Positions 1 through 8,637 of a stretch of DNA of 51,506 nt are shown here, one piece after another. Within the stretch, counting starts at the first letter, position 1. The number at the start of each line of letters is the position of its first letter. A program made the translations under genes and the position numbers. This stretch comes from Pseudomonadota bacterium (GTDB lineage: Bacteria; Pseudomonadota; Gammaproteobacteria; Acidiferrobacterales; Acidiferrobacteraceae). The notes beneath the pieces are model-generated. The model searched no databases. It had not been told where the DNA came from and was given only the letters and a program-made list of their open reading frames with translations. The stretch is from the NCBI GenBank assembly GCA_021784755.1, contig JAJYHM010000039.1, positions 1 to 51,506 on the forward strand, written 5' to 3'.

Positions 1-140
1 GTGCCAAGCTTTTCCGTAGCTGACACGTCGGATGCAAGCCCCGAACGTCGCGATTGTCTGCGCGACGATGCCACAAAAAAGGTGGCCTCACGACCGGTCG
101 CACCCGAGCGCGACACGTGTTCGCAGCGGCGCCGCGAGAC

Positions 141-1433
141 CTAGAACGGCGACCATCGGGTGCGATCGCGGCCTGCCTCCTTGGCGGCATACAGCGCCAT
201 GTCCGCGCGCACAAGGAGGCGCTCTATCCCGCGGTCGTCGTGGTGCCTCTCGGTCGCCCCTATACTCACCGTGACACCGTACTCATCGCCGTCTTCGCCC
301 ACAAAACGCAGACTGCGCGCGCATTCGCCTAGACGCTCTGCCACATGCTCTGCCTCTTGGCGGCGGACCTCGTGAAGCAGGATTCCGAACTCCTCGCCAC
401 CCAGGCGTCCAAACAGATCCGTCTCGCGCAACTCGGGGCTTACCGCCTCGACAAAACGCCTGAGGACAGCATCGCCCGCGAGGTGACCATAGCGATCGTT
501 GATGGACTTGAAGTGATCCAGGTCGGCGATGAATAGCACCAGACTCTTGCCGTAGCGCCCCGCATGGCGCAAGGATTCAGTGGCACGCTCGAGGAAGGCG
601 CGGCGATTGGCGATGCCGGTCAGCATATCGGTGGTGGCAAGCCGGCGCAGCTCGCGCTCGAGGTTCTTGCGGTCGCTCACATCCCGATAGATACCCTCGA
701 CCCCCAGGAACTCCCCCTCGGGGCTATAAAGCACGTAGCTGCTGATCGAGATGTCAATAATGACGCCGTCGCGACGCACCATGCGCCCCTCGAAATCCTG
801 GACATGTCCATGAGCCTTGAGGGCCGCCTTCAGCGCATCCCGTTCGCTTGGGTGAGGGTAATAGTCTTCCGCGCGGCGCCCCACGATCTCTTCTGGCTCA
901 TAGCCCAGGACGCGGCGCACCGCGGGCGCCACCTTGACGACCACGCCATTGGCGTCGGTCTTGTAGTACACGTCTTGGGTGCTCTCGAAAAGCCTTTGGA
1001 AATTCTCCTCATTCTCCTTCAAGCGATCTTCAGATTCGTGGCGCTTGGTGTCATCCGTGGCGATTACTACGATAAGCGGGGTCTCGCCAACTACGACGCG
1101 CATGCTGGAGCTCGATACGCGCCGGAGCTGGCCGCGACGCGTGATGATCTTGAGATCCATCGCCGGATTCCGGGAGACGCCGGCCCGCAGGTGGCGCATT
1201 CTCTCTTCGACAATCTCCCGCTCCAGGGGATGTACGAAGGCGGTCACCGGCAAACCGAGGAGCTCATCGGACGTATCCGCTTCCAGGAGCGCACATGCCG
1301 CCGCGTTGACAAAAATGGCCTCGTCGTCTGCAAGGACTAAGAGCGCCACCGGCATCATTTCTATGAGTTGACGATAGGGAAAGTCGGAATGAGCAAGGGC
1401 GTCCAAGACTTTCTTTGCTTTGGTGTTCAACAT
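141..1433 (-). CDS. PAS-PAS-GGDEF diguanylate cyclase
   Basis: Predicted cytosolic diguanylate cyclase making cyclic di-GMP from two GTP. The 430-residue protein has two PAS sensor domains (about residues 18-130 and 140-258) and a C-terminal GGDEF domain (about 262-425). The active-site loop reads GGEEF (345-349), so catalysis is expected. An RETD tetrapeptide five residues upstream matches the RxxD inhibitory I-site, suggesting product feedback. No membrane segment or signal peptide is visible, so the input is probably a soluble ligand, redox state or partner. I chose the ATG at 1433 because GGGGAGA lies just upstream; an in-frame GTG seven codons earlier is possible. It is transcribed divergently from the gene at 1937. 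The class is certain; the signal sensed is unknown. Confidence 0.93.
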   Translation of the reverse strand: MLNTKAKKVLDALAHSDFPYRQLIEMMPVALLVLADDEAIFVNAAACALLEADTSDELLGLPVTAFVHPLEREIVEERMRHLRAGVSRNPAMDLKIITRRGQLRRVSSSSMRVVVGETPLIVVIATDDTKRHESEDRLKENEENFQRLFESTQDVYYKTDANGVVVKVAPAVRRVLGYEPEEIVGRRAEDYYPHPSERDALKAALKAHGHVQDFEGRMVRRDGVIIDISISSYVLYSPEGEFLGVEGIYRDVSDRKNLERELRRLATTDMLTGIANRRAFLERATESLRHAGRYGKSLVLFIADLDHFKSINDRYGHLAGDAVLRRFVEAVSPELRETDLFGRLGGEEFGILLHEVRRQEAEHVAERLGECARSLRFVGEDGDEYGVTVSIGATERHHDDRGIERLLVRADMALYAAKEAGRDRTRWSPF

Positions 1434-1876
1434 CCATCTCCCCAACGGGCGCACTCACAAATGGCTAACGGTCATTCGGCGACCTGCGCAGGATACGCCG
1501 ACCCTCGCTTGCGTGCGTACAGACCACCGCGTGCTACGCCATCTTGAGCCGCAATCCTTGTCTCGACGATACCGCGAGGCGAAGACAAACGAAAGCGCCA
1601 GCGATACGGCGCTGCCTCATGTGTCATTCCCTTTACAAGTATCGCCCCCTCGCGGTACGCGGCGGCCGCGCGAGGGTGCCCATGGAGAATCGGCGCACCA
1701 GGGGACCGTGGGTCGCCGGATTTTCGGGGACCGGACGGAATCGCAAGCTCGGAGTCTGTCACCACATATGACGCCTGGCGCGGGGCGGCATGACACGCCG
1801 CGTCCATCCTCGGAGGATAAGGAGTCCAATGCGCCGCAAGTCTTTGTAATTACGATTAGTTTATGTTCCGCCTTCG
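1434..1876. other. Intergenic region upstream of the sigma-54 promoter
   Basis: About 440 bp separate the diguanylate cyclase start from the sigma-54 promoter, and no convincing gene is visible. At 1622-1637 there is a TGT-N10-ACA match (the NifA-type enhancer pattern), 240 bp upstream of the -24 element. The pattern is short enough to occur by chance. A six-codon ORF (1830-1850) follows an AAGGAG motif and could be a leader peptide, but lies upstream of the predicted start site. Confidence 0.4.
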
Positions 1877-1893
1877 TTGGCACGGTGCTTGCT
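1877..1893 (+). promoter_or_regulatory. Sigma-54 (RpoN) -24/-12 promoter
   Basis: TTGGCACGGTGCTTGCT matches the sigma-54 consensus YTGGCACG-N4-TTGCW at every conserved position. The invariant GG (1879-1880) and GC (1891-1892) are separated by exactly 10 bp. Transcription would begin near 1904, giving a leader of about 33 nt before the ATG at 1937. Activation by an enhancer-binding protein is expected from this promoter class; the activator is not encoded here. Confidence 0.8.
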
Positions 1894-1936
1894 TTGATAG
1901 AGGCAAGGACACGGCGACCAGATTCGGGAGGACACA

Positions 1937-2173
1937 ATGCTAAGTTGCGTACTGACGCTCGTCAACGACTACCAAGAGGCGTTCGGGGTGCGTCCCAATG
2001 TTGTGTATATGAACCACGCGCACTACGAATACCTGCGCGAGGAGATGCCGGGAATCCGGGCGCACGACGACGTCGTGGCCATGCTCGGCATCGATATATC
2101 GCTATCGAATAACGTGACCTACCCGCATGTCGCTACCGCACAATTCCGCGAGCAACGCATCCTGGTCAGCTAA
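1937..2173 (+). CDS. Small orphan protein under a sigma-54 promoter
   Basis: The 78-residue product is not assigned to a named family. It is a compact soluble sequence without signal peptide or membrane helix. Its middle reads FGVRPNVVYMNHAHYEYL and is followed by an AMLGIDISLSNN stretch. This loosely recalls the peripheral-domain loop of HK97-type capsid proteins ('PN-hydrophobic-M-x-x-x-x-Y-x-x-L ... L-G-x-x-V'), but that is pattern memory, not an alignment. The gene is well supported: a GGGAGGA ribosome site lies six bases before the ATG, the -24/-12 promoter is 44 bp upstream, and an intrinsic terminator follows 25 bp after the stop. It is therefore monocistronic and probably induced under a specific condition. 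Function unknown. Confidence 0.8.
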   Translation: MLSCVLTLVNDYQEAFGVRPNVVYMNHAHYEYLREEMPGIRAHDDVVAMLGIDISLSNNVTYPHVATAQFREQRILVS

Positions 2174-2197
2174 AGATTCCGTGTGGGGGAGTAACTT

Positions 2198-2222
2198 GGG
2201 GGCCGAAAGGCCCCCTCTTTTT
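2198..2222 (+). terminator. Rho-independent terminator of the 78-codon gene
   Basis: A perfect 7-bp stem, GGGGGCC / GGCCCCC, with a GAAA tetraloop is followed by TCTTTTTT. The U-tract is on the plus strand only, so it ends the small sigma-54-driven gene and not hemL, which converges from the other side. Confidence 0.92.
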
Positions 2223-2242
2223 ACGCTCACAATCATACAGCG

Positions 2243-3520
2243 CTAGAGTCGCGCGAACACCTGCTCGGCGGCCGCGACCGTCGCCTCGATATCCGCTTGC
2301 GTATGGGCCGCGGAGACAAAACCGGCCTCGAAGGCCGAGGGCGCGAGATAAACGCCGAGCCCCAGCAATCCGTGGAAAAATCGCCGGAAACGTTCGACAT
2401 CCGCGCCCATGACGTCATCATAACTGCGTACCGGACCCGCGGTGAAGAAAAGGCCGAACATGCCGCCGACCGCGTTGGTGGCGAAAGGAAGGTCATGGCG
2501 CTTCGCCGCCCCGGAAAGCCCGCGCATCAAATCCTCCACTCGCTTGGACAAACCTTCATAGAAACCTGGTGACCGGAGTTTGCGGAGCGTGGCAAGACCT
2601 GCGGCCATGGCAACCGGATTTCCGGAATTCGTGCCCGCCTGGAAGACCGGACCGTCGGGAAGCAGTCGATCCATAAGCACCGCCGGTCCCCCGATCGCGC
2701 CCACAGGCAAACCACCGCCTATGATCTTGCCAAGCGTCGTCAGGTCCGGCTGAATCCCATACAGGGCCTGGGCGCCACCGGGCGCGACCCGGAAGCCCGT
2801 CATGACCTCATCGAAAATAAGCAGCGCGCCGTATTTGTCGCATAAAGCCCTCAGACGCTCATGGAAGCCCGCGATCGGTGGAACGCAATTCATGTTCCCG
2901 GCCACGGGCTCGACGATAATGGCCGCGATATCGTCCCCATGACGGGCAAAGAGCTCGGCCACGGACTCCGGGTCGTTGAAACGGGCGACAAGCGTGTGGG
3001 CGGCAAGTGCGGCGGGTACGCCCGGCGAGGTGGGTACCCCGAGCGTGAGGGCGCCGGAGCCCGCCTTGACCAACAAGGAATCCGGGTGGCCGTGGTAGCC
3101 ACCCTCGAACTTCACCACCTTGTCGCGTCCCGTGACCGCGCGCGCCAGACGCAAGGCGGTCATCGTGGCCTCGGTGCCGGAACTGACGAAGCGCAGCCGC
3201 TCGAGGCCCGGCATCAACGCGCGCACCTCGAGGGCCAGATCTGTCTCGAGCTCGGTGGGCGTACCGAACGATAGACCACGCGAGGCGGTGTCGGCGACCG
3301 CGCGCGTCACGTCAGGGTCCGCATGCCCCAAGATGAGGGGTCCCCAAGCACCGACATAGTCGATATAGCGTTTACCATCCACATCGAACAAATAGGCGCC
3401 TTCGCCACGCTGCATGAAGATCGGTTCGCCCCCGACACCCTTAAAGGCCCGCACTGGCGAATTGACGCCGCCTGCGATGACCGATCGGGCACGCATGAAG
3501 GCGCGGTGGCTTGCAGTCAT
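2243..3520 (-). CDS. hemL: Glutamate-1-semialdehyde 2,1-aminomutase
   Basis: PLP enzyme converting glutamate-1-semialdehyde to 5-aminolevulinate, the second step of the C5 route to heme. The 425-residue length is standard for the family. Landmarks are the N-terminal [10 protein letters not shown], the substrate-loop SSGTEA (about 113-118), FDEVMTGFR (about 236-244) and the PLP-binding lysine in [10 protein letters not shown] (K265). It is the last gene of a minus-strand operon, hemH-thiD-thiE-hemL, and its ATG overlaps the thiE stop by 4 bp, indicating translational coupling. Sharing an operon with ferrochelatase places an early and the final heme enzyme together. No oddities were seen. Confidence 0.98.
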   Translation of the reverse strand: MTASHRAFMRARSVIAGGVNSPVRAFKGVGGEPIFMQRGEGAYLFDVDGKRYIDYVGAWGPLILGHADPDVTRAVADTASRGLSFGTPTELETDLALEVRALMPGLERLRFVSSGTEATMTALRLARAVTGRDKVVKFEGGYHGHPDSLLVKAGSGALTLGVPTSPGVPAALAAHTLVARFNDPESVAELFARHGDDIAAIIVEPVAGNMNCVPPIAGFHERLRALCDKYGALLIFDEVMTGFRVAPGGAQALYGIQPDLTTLGKIIGGGLPVGAIGGPAVLMDRLLPDGPVFQAGTNSGNPVAMAAGLATLRKLRSPGFYEGLSKRVEDLMRGLSGAAKRHDLPFATNAVGGMFGLFFTAGPVRSYDDVMGADVERFRRFFHGLLGLGVYLAPSAFEAGFVSAAHTQADIEATVAAAEQVFARL

Positions 3521-4131
3521 AAGATCTCCTCGAAAAGCCGTTGATAGGCGCGCGCGGCGCCCTCGATGTCATATTGCCCAAAAACGCCGTCGATCACCGC
3601 AAGCGCCGAGGCGCCAGCCGCAATGAGGGCGCGCCCATTCTCGGGCAGGATACCGCCGATCGCCACCAGGGGCTTACCCAGAACACGCGCCGCCGTCAAA
3701 AGCGACGGCTCGGCGCGGACCGCATGGGGTTTGGTCCGCGAGGGATAGAAGCTCCCGAAAGCCAAGTAATCGGCCCCGCGCGCCGCCGCATCCCGCGCCC
3801 GGCCAAGATCCGCGTAACAGGATACGCCTATGATGGCGGACGGGCCGAGCGCGGCGCGCGCGGACTCCAGGGTCGTGTCCTCGCGCCCCAGGTGCACGCC
3901 GTCGGCGCCAGCCTCGCGGGCGAGCCCCACATCGTCGTTCACAATCACGGGCGCCCCGTGGGCATGCCCCAACGCGACCAGGGCACGAACGACATCGACG
4001 GAGGGGCGCGCGTCCTTGCAACGCACTTGCAACATCCGTGCCCCGCCCGCGAGCGCCGCCCGGACGCGCTCACGGCCTTTGAGGTCACAGCACCCCGTAT
4101 CGGTCACCGCATAAAGGCCCGCGATCCTCAA
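3517..4131 (-). CDS. thiE: Thiamine-phosphate synthase
   Basis: Joins HMP-diphosphate and thiazole phosphate to give thiamine monophosphate. The TIM-barrel sequence contains the phosphate/Mg motifs LQVRCKD (family QxRxK), [16 protein letters not shown] and the C-terminal AIGGI loop. I chose a TTG start at 4131, giving 204 residues beginning (M)[10 protein letters not shown]. That TTG overlaps the thiD stop as TTGA and fits the family N-terminus; the upstream in-frame ATG at 4203 would force a 76-bp overlap with thiD and an unlikely extension. The gene then overlaps hemL by 4 bp. ThiD supplies its substrate, so the pair is functionally adjacent. The exact start is inference. Confidence 0.93.
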   Translation of the reverse strand: MRIAGLYAVTDTGCCDLKGRERVRAALAGGARMLQVRCKDARPSVDVVRALVALGHAHGAPVIVNDDVGLAREAGADGVHLGREDTTLESARAALGPSAIIGVSCYADLGRARDAAARGADYLAFGSFYPSRTKPHAVRAEPSLLTAARVLGKPLVAIGGILPENGRALIAAGASALAVIDGVFGQYDIEGAARAYQRLFEEIL

Positions 4132-4937
4132 CCCGTGCCGGCCCCGTCTTCCCGGGCCCAGAACAGACGGTCCGGTAATTGCTGCCCCATCCCCAAAGAC
4201 CACGCCCGCTCGAGCGTCTTATAGGTGTATTCCAATGCTTGGATGATCGCGTTCACGGGCTCCAAGCCCTGGGCCATGACGGCCGCGCAGCTCGATGCAA
4301 GCGTACAACCGGAGCCATGATATTCCCCCGGCAAGCGCTTATAGGTAAAGCGGTCCAGGAATTGACGATGGCCGTAAAGCAGATTCACAACCGGCTCGGT
4401 CGGTTCGTGGGTCCCGCTGATGAGGACGTAACGCGACCCGAGCGACATCAAACCCTGAGCGCAGGCCTCGAGCGTATCGGCCTCCGGCACGAGCCTGCGG
4501 GCCTCGCGACTGTTGGGGGTCAGCAAGGTCGCGAGTGGGCAGAGGAGCGAGCGGAATCCCTCCTCCAGCGGCTCGTCGCTCAATTCGTCGCCGCGCCCGG
4601 TCGTCAACACCGGATCGATGACGGCGGGGATGCCGGGATAGTCCGCTATGACCTCGGCGATCGCACTCAGGTTGGCGAGGCTTCCGACCATGCCGACCTT
4701 GAAGGCCGCGACCGGCATGTCCTCAAGGATCGCGCGCGCCTGCTCGATCACAAGCGCCGGCTCCAGGGCCGCAAAGCCCTTCAGTCCAAAGGTGTCCTGG
4801 ACGGTTACCGCTGTGACTACAGGGGCGGCATGACAACCCATGCTCAAGAGCGCCTCGGCATCGGCCTGGAGGCCTGCGCCGCCGGTCGGGTCGTTACCCG
4901 CAAAGACCAGTACGATAGGGGGATTCGGGGGGCTCAC
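4128..4937 (-). CDS. thiD: Hydroxymethylpyrimidine/phosphomethylpyrimidine kinase
   Basis: Ribokinase-fold kinase that phosphorylates HMP and then HMP-phosphate for thiamine synthesis. The 269-residue protein has the N-terminal [14 protein letters not shown] substrate/Mg motif, a central [11 protein letters not shown] stretch and the anion-hole region [15 protein letters not shown] near the C terminus. It sits 3 bp after the hemH stop and overlaps thiE. No TPP riboswitch can precede it, because there is no leader; any thiamine control would have to act at the hemH promoter, where I see no THI box. Confidence 0.97.
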   Translation of the reverse strand: MSPPNPPIVLVFAGNDPTGGAGLQADAEALLSMGCHAAPVVTAVTVQDTFGLKGFAALEPALVIEQARAILEDMPVAAFKVGMVGSLANLSAIAEVIADYPGIPAVIDPVLTTGRGDELSDEPLEEGFRSLLCPLATLLTPNSREARRLVPEADTLEACAQGLMSLGSRYVLISGTHEPTEPVVNLLYGHRQFLDRFTYKRLPGEYHGSGCTLASSCAAVMAQGLEPVNAIIQALEYTYKTLERAWSLGMGQQLPDRLFWAREDGAGTG

Positions 4938-4940
4938 AGG

Positions 4941-5918
4941 TCACCTCTCTTCCTTAAGGGCGTGACGCACGATGCGCGCAAGCGCGCGTATCAGGGCCGG
5001 GTGGGCATTCAAAGCCGGCACGACATGATACTCCCGGACGCCCACTTCCCGAGCAAGCCCGGCATAGGTCATCCCGAGCTCATAAAGCGTCTCGATGTGG
5101 TCGGATACGAAGGCGATCGGGTAGACGAGGATCTGATCGACGCCCGCGCGCCCCTGGTCGCGGATGACATCGTCGACATACGGACGCAGCCACTCGAGCG
5201 GTCCGACGCGACTCTGATAACACAAGGTCACTTGTGGCCAGCCGAGCCGCTCGCAAACAAGCCGCGCGGTCTCCTCGATTCCCATGCGATAGGGGTCGCC
5301 TTGTGCGATCAGGCGCTGCGGCACACCATGCGCGGAAAGAAGCAGGCTGATGCGCGCGGGGTCCGGGGCGCTAAATTGCGCGGCCGCCGTCTTGATGCTG
5401 GCTGCGATCCCGTCCAGATAATCGGGATCCTGGTACCACGACTCGATGAACCGGACATCGGGATGATAGTGCAGGCGGGCGCATTGCCGCACGAATTCGT
5501 TGCGCGCACTGCCGGTCGTGGTCAAGGAATATTGCGGATAGAGGGGCAGGAGGACGACGCGCCGGTAGCCGCCCGCCTTGAGCGCCGCGACAACCTCCGC
5601 CGTCAAGGGATGCCAGTAGCGCATACAGACGAAGACCCGCGCCTCGAGGTCGGCCAGGGACTGCTCGAGCGCCCAGGCCTGATCCTGGGTATTGGCGCCG
5701 ATGGGCGAGGCCCCGCCGAGGGCCGCATAGCCGCGGCTTGCTTCCTCACGACGGCGGCGCGCGACCAACCAGGCAAAGAGGCGTTGGGTGATGGGGGCCA
5801 ACGGGAACTTGAAGATATCGGGATCGGAAAACAGATTGCGCAAAAAGGGCTCGACGGCCGCGAGGCTATCGGGGCCACCGAGATTGCAGAGGACAATGGC
5901 GGTGCGGAGGCTTGTCAT
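4941..5918 (-). CDS. hemH: Ferrochelatase
   Basis: Inserts Fe2+ into protoporphyrin IX, the final heme step, usually membrane-associated. Recognisable motifs are NLGGPDS near the N terminus, LYPQYS, the catalytic His region [21 protein letters not shown] and the [10 protein letters not shown] segment with the conserved glutamate. The ATG at 5918 gives 325 residues starting [10 protein letters not shown]; an in-frame ATG 11 codons earlier would crowd the divergent rubredoxin gene. First gene of the hemH-thiD-thiE-hemL operon. The promoter must lie in the roughly 60 bp shared with the rubredoxin gene. Confidence 0.97.
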   Translation of the reverse strand: MTSLRTAIVLCNLGGPDSLAAVEPFLRNLFSDPDIFKFPLAPITQRLFAWLVARRRREEASRGYAALGGASPIGANTQDQAWALEQSLADLEARVFVCMRYWHPLTAEVVAALKAGGYRRVVLLPLYPQYSLTTTGSARNEFVRQCARLHYHPDVRFIESWYQDPDYLDGIAASIKTAAAQFSAPDPARISLLLSAHGVPQRLIAQGDPYRMGIEETARLVCERLGWPQVTLCYQSRVGPLEWLRPYVDDVIRDQGRAGVDQILVYPIAFVSDHIETLYELGMTYAGLAREVGVREYHVVPALNAHPALIRALARIVRHALKEER

Positions 5919-5981
5919 CACGGCATTGTACTGCCTGCCGCCACGTTTCACGAGAAGTGGGAATCATGGCAATATAGCCGC

Positions 5982-6161
5982 ATGAATGCGAACGTCCCGA
6001 AAGTCTATATGTGCGTCATTTGCGGTTTCCTCTACGAAGAAGAGAAAGGTCTGCCAGAACACGGCATCGCACCGGGCACGCGCTGGGAAGACGTGCCGGA
6101 GAACTGGACCTGCCCGGACTGCGGGGCCACCAAGGACGAGTTCGAGATGATCGAGATCTGA
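5982..6161 (+). CDS. Rubredoxin
   Basis: A 59-residue one-iron electron carrier. Two CxxC knuckles, MCVICGF (about residues 10-16) and TCPDCGA (about 43-49), supply the four Fe ligands, and the intervening YEEEKG and [15 protein letters not shown] segments match rubredoxins closely. It is divergent from hemH and followed 2 bp later by the metallopeptidase gene. A role in electron transfer or oxidative-stress chemistry is expected from the family, but the redox partners are not encoded here. Confidence 0.97.
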   Translation: MNANVPKVYMCVICGFLYEEEKGLPEHGIAPGTRWEDVPENWTCPDCGATKDEFEMIEI

Positions 6162-6163
6162 GC

Positions 6164-6829
6164 GTGGCGACCTACGCCCTTGTCCGCAGTCGCAGGCGCC
6201 GCACCCTCTGCTTGCAAATCAACCCCTCGGGCGCCATGCGTCTGCTCGTTCCCGCAAGCGCCCGACAGGTCGACATCGAGGCCTTTTTAAAGGCCAAGGC
6301 GCCCTGGATCGAGCGGACCTTGAAGCGACTGAACGAGGCGCCGCGGACCCCCGTGTTTGCCGACGGACTGGGCCTGCAGTACCTGGACGAGAGTCTGCGT
6401 TTACGCCTCCACTACCGACCCGGAACGCCGGAGGTCCGCCGAGACGGCGAGCGTCTGCAAGTGGCGGCGCCCGACGAAGAACAGGCGCGTGGGGCCTTGG
6501 AGTTCTGGTACCGGGAGGCGGCGCGACACCACGCGCTCGCGCGCATCATCCATTACGCACCCCTGGTCGGGCGGGCGCCCAAACGGATTCGGATCGCCGG
6601 CCAGAAGACACGTTGGGGGAGCTGCTCGCCGCGCGGGACGATCAGCCTGAATTGGCGGCTCATGCTCGTGCCGGCGGACCTGTTCGATTATGTCATCGCC
6701 CATGAGCTCTGCCACCTGATCGCTCCCCATCACAAGCCCCCCTTTTGGCGCGAGCTGGGGCGGGTCATGCCAGACTACGAGGGCCGCAGGCTGCGGCTGC
6801 GCGAGATCGGGGCGCGCTTATCGCTATGA
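6164..6829 (+). CDS. YgjP-type zinc metallopeptidase (DUF45)
   Basis: The 221-residue protein belongs to the YgjP/WLM-like family with an HExxH-type zinc site, here HELCHLIAPHHKPPFW near residues 181-196. The KTRWGSCSPRG block that precedes the zinc site in this family is present. A GTG start at 6164, two bases after the rubredoxin stop, gives the natural N-terminus VATYALVRSRRRR; no ATG is available in frame between the genes. Its stop overlaps the next ATG as ATGA. Substrate unknown; cytosolic, with no signal peptide seen. Confidence 0.9.
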   Translation: MATYALVRSRRRRTLCLQINPSGAMRLLVPASARQVDIEAFLKAKAPWIERTLKRLNEAPRTPVFADGLGLQYLDESLRLRLHYRPGTPEVRRDGERLQVAAPDEEQARGALEFWYREAARHHALARIIHYAPLVGRAPKRIRIAGQKTRWGSCSPRGTISLNWRLMLVPADLFDYVIAHELCHLIAPHHKPPFWRELGRVMPDYEGRRLRLREIGARLSL

Positions 6830-7569
6830 TGAAAAGCCGTGGGGGAGCGCAAGAGGCGATCCGCATAGACGAGGTGGACGCGGACCTTGCCGCAGAAGCG
6901 ACGTTGGAGTTCGGCGACGCCCTGCCGCTCGCACCTGCCGAACGCTGTCAGTCGCGCGAGGAAGAGTGGATCAATGCCGCCCTGCATGGCTTGGGCGCGC
7001 TCGCGGCCTTGGTCGTGGGCACCATCCTTACGCGCCTTGCGGCACAGACGAACGATCTCCCAAAGCTTCTGTGCGCCGCGATCTTTTCGCTCGCCATGGT
7101 CGGCCTGTACGCGGTGTCGGCCGCCTACCACATACTGCCCACGGGCCCCCTGAAGGAGCGGTTCCAGCGCCTGGACCGCATGGCCATCGCCCTGTTCATA
7201 GCCGGCACCTACATCCCCGTCGCGGCGCTCCTAGTCCGCGGAGCGACAGGGGTCTTCCTCGTCGTGACGGAATGCGCACTGGCCGGGCTCGCGATTCTGC
7301 TCCTCTGGGGGGCGCCGGAACGCTACCTGCGCCGGTCGGAGTACATCTACCAGGTCATGGGCTGGACCACGATACTCGGCGCTCCGCCGTTTTTCCGGCA
7401 CACCCCGCTTGCGGTACTCGTGGCCCTGGGCCTAAGCGGCGCCTGCTACGGCATCGGCGTGGTCTTTCTGGTGCGCGACCGCGTGAAATACTTTCACGCC
7501 GCCTTCCACATTCTGACGTTGGTCGGTGCGAGCCTCCAATTCTGGGCAATCAGCCGGTTCGTGACCTGA
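6826..7569 (+). CDS. Hemolysin III family (PAQR-like) membrane protein
   Basis: A 247-residue integral membrane protein with about seven hydrophobic helices after a soluble 40-residue N-terminal tail. Family motifs are visible: EEWINAALHGLGA in TM1, SAAYHILPTGPLKERFQRLD after TM3, and FHAAFHILTLVGA in the last helix, with the conserved zinc-binding histidines. Members are related to eukaryotic PAQR receptors; bacterial function is not established and most are not true hemolysins. The start overlaps the preceding stop by 4 bp; a second ATG follows immediately. Confidence 0.92.
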   Translation: MMKSRGGAQEAIRIDEVDADLAAEATLEFGDALPLAPAERCQSREEEWINAALHGLGALAALVVGTILTRLAAQTNDLPKLLCAAIFSLAMVGLYAVSAAYHILPTGPLKERFQRLDRMAIALFIAGTYIPVAALLVRGATGVFLVVTECALAGLAILLLWGAPERYLRRSEYIYQVMGWTTILGAPPFFRHTPLAVLVALGLSGACYGIGVVFLVRDRVKYFHAAFHILTLVGASLQFWAISRFVT

Positions 7570-7642
7570 ACGCACCAGCCGTCCGGCAACCCCCGATGAG
7601 GATCGTCACGATAAGGCCGCGGGCTGCTCTGTTTCCCTCCTA

Positions 7643-7955
7643 TCAGTCAGCGCCGACAAGCTGCGCTATGACGTCGGTCGCGCGTTCCGCCAGCAGCCTC
7701 AACGCGACGTCGTCGACGGGTTTGCGACCATCAACCGATCCGCCATTGACGGGGGTAGCCGCGCCGCCCCGGACGTCCTCGCGCCGCCCGACATCCGCAC
7801 GTTCCCATAATACCGAAGGTCCGGGGGACTTCATGCCCCCTACAAGTCTCGCCTCCTTTCTGCCGACCTAAAGCCCCGAGATAGCCGGCGTCCATTAGGG
7901 CCTCCGCGAAACCAAAGCCAATCCCCCTAGAGTCTCCGGTTACGAGCACTTTCAT
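7643..7955 (-). pseudogene. Decayed short-chain dehydrogenase/reductase fragment
   Basis: The minus strand opens with an ATG at 7955 and a near-perfect SDR Rossmann start, MKVLVTGDSRGIGFGFAEAL, ending around 7880. The frame then becomes unrelated sequence and ends far short of the roughly 250 residues expected. A different frame near 7643-7740 might hold another fragment, but this is uncertain. No catalytic Tyr-x-x-x-Lys segment is visible. It lies next to transposon debris, consistent with deletion during insertion or excision. Confidence 0.65.
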
Positions 7956-7982
7956 TTATCTTTATCCTGCAGCGCCGTAAAA

Positions 7983-8002
7983 CCCCGTCATTTAGGGCGG
8001 GG
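7983..8002 (+). repeat. IS200/IS605-type terminal hairpin
   Basis: CCCCGTC-ATTTAG-GGCGGGG forms a 7-bp stem (one G-U pair) with a 6-nt loop. Such hairpins mark the ends of IS200/IS605-family elements, and at right ends also form the 3' part of the TnpB guide RNA scaffold. Here it lies 77 bp before a truncated tnpB, so it could be that element's left end or the right end of an older copy. Confidence 0.55.
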
Positions 8003-8078
8003 ATATAAGGCGCATCTGAGGTGTATACTTACCGTACAGCATACACGCCAACCCGCATAATTGGCTATAATTCCCGTC

Positions 8079-8282
8079 ATGTTCCGCGCCACCAAGATCC
8101 GTCTCTACCCCACCGCCGCGCAACAAGACCTCATCGCGCGACAACTGGGATGCGTGCGCTTCGTCTGGAACAAGGCCCTGGATTTGAAGAAGACGGCGTG
8201 GGAGGAACGGCGTGAGTCTCTTTCGATCCATACCCTCATCACGATGCTGCCGGTGGGATGGGCCATAGGCCATCCGGCCTGA
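8079..8282 (+). pseudogene. Truncated TnpB (IS200/IS605 OrfB) transposase
   Basis: The first about 55 residues match TnpB/OrfB N-termini: FRATKIRLYPTAAQQ, then CVRFVWNKALDLKK and a short helical stretch. The ORF then runs into a GC-rich hairpin (about 8251-8280) and stops after 67 codons. A functional TnpB is about 350-400 residues with a RuvC nuclease domain, none of which remains, so this is an inactive remnant. It marks the left edge of the accessory island. Confidence 0.8.
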
Positions 8283-8598
8283 TATGTTTTGACCTGTCAA
8301 CTAGCGGCGTGGGTTTTTTTAGCGTCTTTTGTTCTCCTTTGATTCGTAAGTCTTTAAGTCAAGGCACGAGCGGCTGCACCATCGCTCACTCTGATATACG
8401 CGCGTCGCCCATCTTCGCGACGACGCGACCCAATCCGCAACAAAGGCGCGCCCCGGATCTCCTCGACACCCGCCCCGTATGGGCGAGATGCGGAACAACG
8501 CTTCTTTCACAACGCCTTGAAAGGCTACGGGAAAGCCGCTTTCGGTCGAGGCGGCTTGGGCTCGGCCCTAGCCCTTCGCTAGACTCGCCCAGTTGCGG
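8283..8598. other. Non-coding spacer before the island operon
   Basis: About 315 bp with no supportable gene. It contains a T-run around 8312-8319, a locally AT-richer segment to about 8365 and GC-rich sequence after that. It probably holds the rest of the degraded insertion element and upstream promoter sequence. Confidence 0.4.
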
Positions 8599-8625
8599 TA
8601 TTATTAAGCAACTTGCTGCAAGTTG
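8599..8625 (+). promoter_or_regulatory. Promoter -10 and palindromic operator of the RHH operon
   Basis: TATTAT (8599-8604) is a good -10 element; the -35 is weak. It is followed at 8609-8625 by the perfect 17-bp palindrome CAACTTGCTGCAAGTTG (8+1+8), which would sit at the transcription start and just before the regulator gene. Ribbon-helix-helix proteins commonly autorepress through such palindromes, so this is the likely operator. The binding is inference. Confidence 0.6.
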
Positions 8626-8637
8626 ATGCTCATAACC

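Noticed and set aside
1622..1637. TGT-N10-ACA as a firm NifA enhancer site
   Set aside because: Six fixed bases in about 440 bp are expected by chance often enough; kept only as a note.
4179..5981. A long plus-strand open frame running into rubredoxin (about 660 codons)
   Set aside because: It is antisense to thiD and hemH, which have full family motifs; only the last 59 codons (rubredoxin) are real.
5919..5981. TPP riboswitch or THI box upstream of hemH-thiDE
   Set aside because: The gap of about 60 bp is too short and shows no THI-box sequence.
8079..8282. tnpB stub as an active RNA-guided nuclease locus
   Set aside because: Only the first about 55 residues remain; the RuvC catalytic region is absent.
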